From: JBBRGG01 sp038240875
GTDB lineage: Bacteria; Planctomycetota; Phycisphaerae; Phycisphaerales; UBA1924
Direction: 5' to 3'
Length of the DNA stretch: 11,364 nt
NCBI GenBank assembly: GCA_038240875.1
Contig: JBBRGG010000115.1
Location: 1 to 11,364 of the forward strand
The position numbers and the translations under genes are program-made. The notes under the pieces were generated by a model, which saw only the letters and a program-made list of their open reading frames with translations, ran no database searches and was not told where the DNA came from. Shown here in pieces: positions 7,841 through 11,364 of the stretch; within the stretch, counting starts at the first letter, position 1, and every line of letters starts with the position of its first letter.

Positions 7841-7878
7841 AGTAAGCAAGATGATAGCTTCGTGAGATAAAGCGCGAA

Positions 7879-8958
7879 TTACTTGGGAGCAGGAGCCGCA
7901 GGCGCGCTGCTGCCACCAGGGCCAACTGAGCCCCCACCTGAAGTCGCGCCACCGGCTGCCGCAGTCACGGGCACGTTGCGAACGTCATCAACGGTGCCCA
8001 GTGAAGTGTCGACGCCCAAGGTAACGTAACGTCTTTGGCTTGAGGGGTTTACTACACGCGTGCCCGAAGGCCAGTAGGAATAGCCAACAAGCCCACGGTG
8101 GATGTAATCTGGGGAGTTTACGATGAGGTTGTCGCGCCATAACCGCATGGTCCCGCCATCACCGCCGTTTTGTGTCCATTGTTCGGACTCTACGAGCTGC
8201 GTCAGGATGTCAACCAGTTCGTTGGCGCGTTCTTCAAGAGTTCGGCGTTCGATTTCAGTGTCGTTAGGCGTGAAGGGGCTTTGGCCTTGGCCGCCACCCT
8301 CGCCACCACCTTGCTGCAAAACGGTGTTCAGGTCAAAGATAGGTGCGTTGATGTAGTCAGGCAGTTCAAGAAGCAGGTCTCGAATCGAGTAGATCTCAAC
8401 GCGTTTGATGCGGTTAAGGCGTTCCTTTGGGCCAATTTCGATTGCGCCTGAAGAAGACATCTGCCAAGTGCCGCCACCGATGCCTAGCTCGTCGGCAGGT
8501 AATTTTTCGAGCACCTTCTCGATCAGCGAGAGAGCCGTCACGCGATTTACGTTGATGTTGACGATAGATTCTTTGTTGAGGCCGCTGGTCGAGCGATCAT
8601 CCTGCCAGGCAGGCTCGATGTTGGCACCAGTGACCTCGGTAATAAACCGCATCACGTCTTCTAAACGTTGTTCCTTAAACTCAACGGTGATGGGCTTCAT
8701 CAGCTTGAGAAGCGTGTCACGCTGTGGAATGCCGCTGGTACGAACGACGAGTGTGGTTGCAGGGGTCGCTGGTTGCGCGGCCGCTGTCGCCGCGGGTTTG
8801 TCAGAAGTGGGGGTGGGCGAAGCAGTACTAGTACCTGTTTGAGCAGCGGCTAAACCTACACATGCAAGTAAAGCGTATAGGCCGCCTGCAATGCTGCTCG
8901 TCGATGAACAACCTAGGCGGGAAGTTTGACGTGCCAGCGTGTTGGAAGTTTGTGACAT
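7879..8958 (-). CDS. Exported secretin-N-domain-like protein
   Basis: A 359-residue protein of unconfirmed function. Residues ~1-39 form a signal peptide (SIAGGLYALLACVGLAAA, cleavage near AAA|Q). Residues 40-68 are a Thr/Pro/Ala linker. Residues ~89-178 (ITVEFKEQRLEDVMRFITE...GAIEIGPKE) read like the STN/short-domain fold at the start of secretins. KRVEIYSIRDLLLELPDYINAPIFDL (186-210) and a Gly/Gln-rich loop follow. Then ERANELVDILTQLVES...LIVNSPDYIHRGL (243-290) resembles a second secretin N-type module. The rest is a Gly/Ala/Pro tail. No beta-barrel secretin domain is present, so this is not a channel; a periplasmic partner or scaffold is possible. ATG 8958 is preferred over ATG 8982, because AAAGGAG (plus 8968-8974) sits correctly before it and it gives a normal signal peptide. 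Confidence 0.85.
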   Translation of the reverse strand: MSQTSNTLARQTSRLGCSSTSSIAGGLYALLACVGLAAAQTGTSTASPTPTSDKPAATAAAQPATPATTLVVRTSGIPQRDTLLKLMKPITVEFKEQRLEDVMRFITEVTGANIEPAWQDDRSTSGLNKESIVNINVNRVTALSLIEKVLEKLPADELGIGGGTWQMSSSGAIEIGPKERLNRIKRVEIYSIRDLLLELPDYINAPIFDLNTVLQQGGGEGGGQGQSPFTPNDTEIERRTLEERANELVDILTQLVESEQWTQNGGDGGTMRLWRDNLIVNSPDYIHRGLVGYSYWPSGTRVVNPSSQRRYVTLGVDTSLGTVDDVRNVPVTAAAGGATSGGGSVGPGGSSAPAAPAPK

Positions 8959-9031
8959 GTTTAGCGGCTCCTTTGCGTACATACGAAGTAAGTGTACTCT
9001 TTAGACGCCCCAGCTGGGCTTGGGTTCCATG

Positions 9032-9048
9032 CCGATAGTGCGTATCGG
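9032..9048. promoter_or_regulatory. Perfect inverted repeat CCGATA-N5-TATCGG
   Basis: CCGATA (9032-9037) and TATCGG (9043-9048) flank GTGCG. It lies 74-90 bp upstream of the secretin-like start, and the symmetry suits a dimeric repressor site or a short hairpin in the leader. No regulator can be assigned. Confidence 0.4.
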
Positions 9049-9070
9049 ACGAGGCGGCTAATCGATGCCA

Positions 9071-9120
9071 CAAATCTAGTCAAATCATGACATTTCTAGC
9101 TCAAATCTAGCCAAATCTAG
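9071..9120. repeat. Phased ~10-bp repeat array, 5 units (CAAATCTAG)
   Basis: Units start at 9071 (CAAATCTAG), 9081 (CAAATCATG), 9091 (CATTTCTAG), 9102 (CAAATCTAG) and 9112 (CAAATCTAG). The spacing is 10, 10, 11 and 10 bp, close to one DNA helical turn, so every unit faces the same side. Three units are identical and two are variants. The array lies 113-162 bp upstream of the secretin-like start. A minus-strand TTGACT (plus 9078-9083) sits at the junction of units 1 and 2 and could be a -35 box, but the element 17 bp on (TAGCCG) is a poor -10. Confidence 0.75.
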
Positions 9121-9428
9121 CCGCTGAAAAATAAACAATAATCGACATTTGGCCAGCACCATCAATGCAAGGTTGTACGCAATGATCATGCCATCATGAC
9201 AAGTGTACCGAAAGGCACACACCGCGGTTGCAGGCCCTCAATCAGCGAAGCCCCGCGAACCACAGTCCTATGGCTATGTGCTACCGTGAAATGCGACTCA
9301 TGCTCGAACATATACCGTTGTGCCGTTGAAAGCGCCAATTTTACTGGCAAATCAATCAGCCAATTCTTTAGCAACCGTTCATGTAACCCTAGAATTTCAG
9401 AAAATAGTTGCCGAGCGGGAACCTCCTC

Positions 9429-10409
9429 ATGCAAACCGATCCAACCCAAGGCGGCACTCCTCTCAACGAGGACAGATCAGCCCTGCCCGACATCACCCCC
9501 TCCACACAAGGGTGCCCATTCTTCGCTGGTCAAGCTGGATCAATGCCTTTGCAAGACTTTGGCAGTGCGGCTAGTGCTGCGCAGGCTTCACATGCCAGCG
9601 AGTCAGCGATAACTCAGTCCAGCACTTCGGCTCCGTTGGCACCGTCGGCCTCGTTGGACATAAGCGTGCCCGCGCGAATTCGCCTCGAGGCGTACGTCGT
9701 CAGCTCAACCGATGGCTGGACGCTCGAACCAGCCCCGGCACGCCGGGAGTGGATGGACCAAACTACCGAGAAATTCGCCTATCGATGCCTGCCTTTGGTC
9801 ATGGCGAACCAGGCAGGATGGATCTTGACGTGCCCGCTGAACTTCTCCGCGGTCTGGAGCGGGCGCAGCGACCGACATGGCACGACGATCACGTTTCCTG
9901 AAGGCGAAGGTCGAAACAAAAACCAGATCCGTTCTCACTTCGGCCATGGCATCGTGACCTTCTCCCTCCCTTGGCTCTTTCGCACCGACAAAGGCTTTGG
10001 CTTGTGGGCACGTGGGCCAGCGAATTACGTCAAAGACAATCTCTCGCCCCTCGACGGCATCGTCGAAACCGATTGGGCACCCTACACATTCACGATGAAC
10101 TGGAAGATCCACCGCCGCGATACCGAGGTTTTCTTTCGCAAGGGCGAGCCGATCTGCCAAATCCTGCCTTTTCATCTCAACATGCTCGAAGCCGTCGAGC
10201 CGGAGTTCAAAGAACTCCGCGACAACCCCGAGTTTGCGGCGGATTTCCAGGACTTTGTCAAACGCCGCGACGCAAACCTGAACAAGCTCGCGCAGACGCA
10301 CCAGTCGTCCTTCCAAATGGATTACATGCGTGGCCATCGCCCCGATGGCTCCCCTGTCAGCGAACACCGCAAAGCCTTCAAGCTCAACCCGTTTAAGAAA
10401 CGTGGGTGA
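9429..10409 (+). CDS. DUF6065-type protein of unknown function
   Basis: A 326-residue protein with no known activity. Residues 1-80 are Ser/Ala/Thr/Pro-rich and probably disordered. The conserved domain spans ~84-320 and matches my memory of the DUF6065 family: LEPAPARREWMDQTTEKFAYRCLPL (99-123), MANQAGWILTCPLNFSAVW (125-143), then HFGHGIVTFSLPWLFRTDKGF (170-190), DWAPYTFTMNWKIHRRD and FFRKGEPICQILPF. A charged helical tail follows, FKELRDNPEFAADFQDFVKRRDANLNKL, ending in a basic stretch. There is no signal peptide or membrane segment, so it is presumably cytoplasmic. ATG 9429 is the first ATG; a TTG at 9408 in frame is possible, and no good ribosome site marks either. It stands alone between two repeat-rich non-coding regions. 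Recognised residues such as RRDWMD-like and the Gly/Trp-rich core suggest a binding fold; function is not inferred. Confidence 0.8.
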   Translation: MQTDPTQGGTPLNEDRSALPDITPSTQGCPFFAGQAGSMPLQDFGSAASAAQASHASESAITQSSTSAPLAPSASLDISVPARIRLEAYVVSSTDGWTLEPAPARREWMDQTTEKFAYRCLPLVMANQAGWILTCPLNFSAVWSGRSDRHGTTITFPEGEGRNKNQIRSHFGHGIVTFSLPWLFRTDKGFGLWARGPANYVKDNLSPLDGIVETDWAPYTFTMNWKIHRRDTEVFFRKGEPICQILPFHLNMLEAVEPEFKELRDNPEFAADFQDFVKRRDANLNKLAQTHQSSFQMDYMRGHRPDGSPVSEHRKAFKLNPFKKRG

Positions 10410-10500
10410 TGCACGCGGTTGATCGTGTACAACGATAATCTGCCGCTTCGTCTTCGATGCTGCAACCCTGAGGCAAGCACGCCAATATACATTGAGGTCG

Positions 10501-10560
10501 TTATACTGTGTGTACCATAGCTATGTGTACCAAGGCGTGTACGCCAAAGTATGTGTCCCG
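10501..10560. promoter_or_regulatory. Candidate promoter/operator of the PadR-HAAS operon
   Basis: The region holds a TATACT -10-like element (10502-10507) with no good -35. It also has a perfect palindrome CATAGCTATG (10516-10525), two exact copies of TGTGTACCA (10509-10517 and 10524-10532, 15 bp apart) that overlap it, and a near-palindrome GGCGTGTACGCC (10534-10545). A partial copy TGTGTCC lies at 10552-10558. It is 70-130 bp upstream of the PadR start. PadR-family repressors commonly bind palindromic sites in their own promoters, so autoregulation is plausible. Confidence 0.5.
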
Positions 10561-10630
10561 GGCGCGCGACATGGTTTGGAATCTTGTTGAGCCATCCTCG
10601 AGAGTTCACTAGATTTATTTGGAGGTTCTC

Positions 10631-11014
10631 ATGCGGATCGATCGCGACTTGATGCGAGGTGCCGGGCCACTCGCCGTGCTGAAATTGCTCGAACGCAAAG
10701 CTATGTATGGCTACGAATTGGTCGAAGCCCTCGATCAACGAACCCAAGGCGTCCTCGACATGGGCCAGAGCACCCTTTACCCCATGCTGTACAACTTAGA
10801 AGCCAAAGGCCTCGTCGTCGCGTCATGGCAGACCGCCGACACCGGGCGCGAACGCAAGTACTACGCGCTCACGCCCAAAGGCAAACGCAAGCTCGCCGCC
10901 GACGCGGCACAATGGGCCAACCTCATCCAAGCCATGCGTGGTCTGGGGCTCGATGCGGCTCGCAAAGTTGGCCTTGTTGCTTCACAGGAAACTGAAATAG
11001 GAGCCTTGGCATGA
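10631..11014 (+). CDS. PadR-family transcriptional regulator
   Basis: A 127-residue dimeric winged-helix regulator, probably a repressor. The PadR domain covers ~10-88: GPLAVLKLLERKAMYGYELVEAL (12-34), then the recognition-helix region GQSTLYPMLYNLEAKGLVVASW (45-66), and the wing with RERKYYALTPKGKRKL (73-88). The C-terminal ~35 residues are a short helix (AAQWANLIQAMRGL), as in the short PadR subfamily (PadR-s1 or s2 size). ATG 10631 is backed by a GGAGG at 10621-10625 with 5-nt spacing; the TTG at 10619 lies before that site and is rejected. The last codon overlaps the next gene start (ATGA at 11011-11014), so the two are cotranscribed and coupled. The ligand is unknown. Confidence 0.93.
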   Translation: MRIDRDLMRGAGPLAVLKLLERKAMYGYELVEALDQRTQGVLDMGQSTLYPMLYNLEAKGLVVASWQTADTGRERKYYALTPKGKRKLAADAAQWANLIQAMRGLGLDAARKVGLVASQETEIGALA

Positions 11015-11364
11015 ACACGAACCACACCACGCCTACTTCGCTTGCCGACGAAAACCAATCGTCCAAGGACTTGAACGCGAGCCGATCCGCGGGCGATGTC
11101 ATTACTTCATCGAATCTTCCATCGCCCATTACCGAGTGCATCGCGCACACCGTCCGCGCCACACGGCTTTGGCGGCGTGAACGCGCCGACGTGGCGCGCG
11201 AACTCGTCGCCCACTTCAAAGACGGCATCGAACGCGGCGAACCCGCGCACACGCTCGTTGCCTCCTTTGGCTCACCCAAAGCCGCGGGCAAACGCATCGG
11301 CGTTGCGGCTCGCGCCAAACGCAGTTGGTTCTGGCACGCACGCGTGCGTGTGTATCAAGGCGTC
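11011..11364 (+). CDS. HAAS/DUF1700-like protein, C-terminus off the right edge
   Basis: 118 residues are visible and no stop occurs before the window ends. Residues 1-38 are polar and low-complexity. Residues ~41-104 (ITECIAHTVRATRLWRRERADVARELVAHFKDGIERGEPAHTLVASFGSPKAAGKRIG, read in pieces) follow the helical pattern of the HAAS-type domain: a Trp/Arg-rich helix, a helix with EL..H..DG, and the FGSP turn before an alanine-rich helix. In known systems this domain sits beside a PadR regulator and often precedes membrane segments. Those would lie beyond the edge; SWFWHARVRVYQ at the end could be their beginning. AGGAG (10999-11003) precedes the ATG, which overlaps the PadR stop as ATGA. Domain identity is inferred from pattern and context. 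Confidence 0.75.
   Translation, partial: MNTNHTTPTSLADENQSSKDLNASRSAGDVITSSNLPSPITECIAHTVRATRLWRRERADVARELVAHFKDGIERGEPAHTLVASFGSPKAAGKRIGVAARAKRSWFWHARVRVYQGV

Larger units (their letters stand above)
8959..9428. other. Repeat-bearing non-coding region between divergent genes
   Basis: 470 bp with no supported gene. Open frames on both strands (for example minus 9186-9449 and plus 9196-9612) have translations that resemble no family and are not called. It holds a perfect palindrome CCCAGCTGGG (9009-9018), the inverted repeat at 9032-9048 and the phased repeat array at 9071-9120. An AT-rich patch (~9125-9150) follows. It should contain promoters for both flanking genes. Confidence 0.6.

Noticed and set aside
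9071..9120. The phased repeats as a CRISPR array or a replication-origin iteron set.
   Set aside because: Units are only ~10 bp with no spacers, so not CRISPR. There is no dnaA, rep gene or DnaA-box cluster nearby to support an origin.
9186..9449. An 87-codon minus-strand frame and an overlapping plus-strand frame (9196-9612) upstream of the DUF6065-type gene.
   Set aside because: Neither has a recognisable family, a ribosome site or gene-like composition, and the plus-strand one runs out of frame into the DUF6065-type gene.

Overview
The window looks like a piece of a Planctomycetes chromosome, most likely class Phycisphaerae or a close relative. Three things in the sequence point there: a secreted protein ending in a PEP-CTERM tail of the VPAPSALALLGLG...RRRR type; a eukaryotic-type (GT3) glycogen synthase; and a secretin-N-domain-like periplasmic protein of a kind familiar from planctomycetes. 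Base composition is moderately GC-rich with no obvious break, and I see no transposase, phage gene, tRNA, rRNA or CRISPR array. The lineage is an inference from protein style only.

Layout. (1) 1-2794, minus strand: most of purL (FGAM synthase), running off the left edge, with two PurS-like segments fused in front of the synthase core. (2) 2996-5703, plus strand, divergent from purL: a GT3 glycogen synthase with a KPEA-repeat tail, translationally coupled (TGATG) to a ribonuclease HI that has a long disordered N-terminus. (3) 5704-6039: non-coding, with a degenerate 14-bp triplet repeat and a strong terminator serving the next, opposing gene. (4) 6040-6759, minus: PEP-CTERM secreted protein. 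(5) 7045-7755, plus: flavin-reductase-like FMN protein. (6) 7801-7840: a bidirectional terminator between convergent genes. (7) 7879-8958, minus: exported secretin-N-domain-like protein without a secretin barrel. (8) 8959-9428: non-coding, with a palindrome, an inverted repeat and five units of a helically phased ~10-bp repeat. (9) 9429-10409, plus: DUF6065-type protein of unknown function. (10) 10410-10630: non-coding, with palindromic and direct repeats that look like an operator. (11) 10631-11014 and 11011-11364, plus: a PadR-family regulator overlapping (ATGA) a HAAS/DUF1700-like gene that leaves the window.

Function. The genes are mostly housekeeping and envelope functions without one shared pathway. 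Two units look like true operons: glycogen synthase-rnhA and PadR-HAAS. The rest are single genes with their own terminators. I did not find a convincing new multi-gene system. The less ordinary items are the phased repeat array upstream of the secretin-like gene, the unexplained DUF6065 gene beside it, the PurS-like duplication on PurL, and the repeat-rich region in front of the PadR gene.
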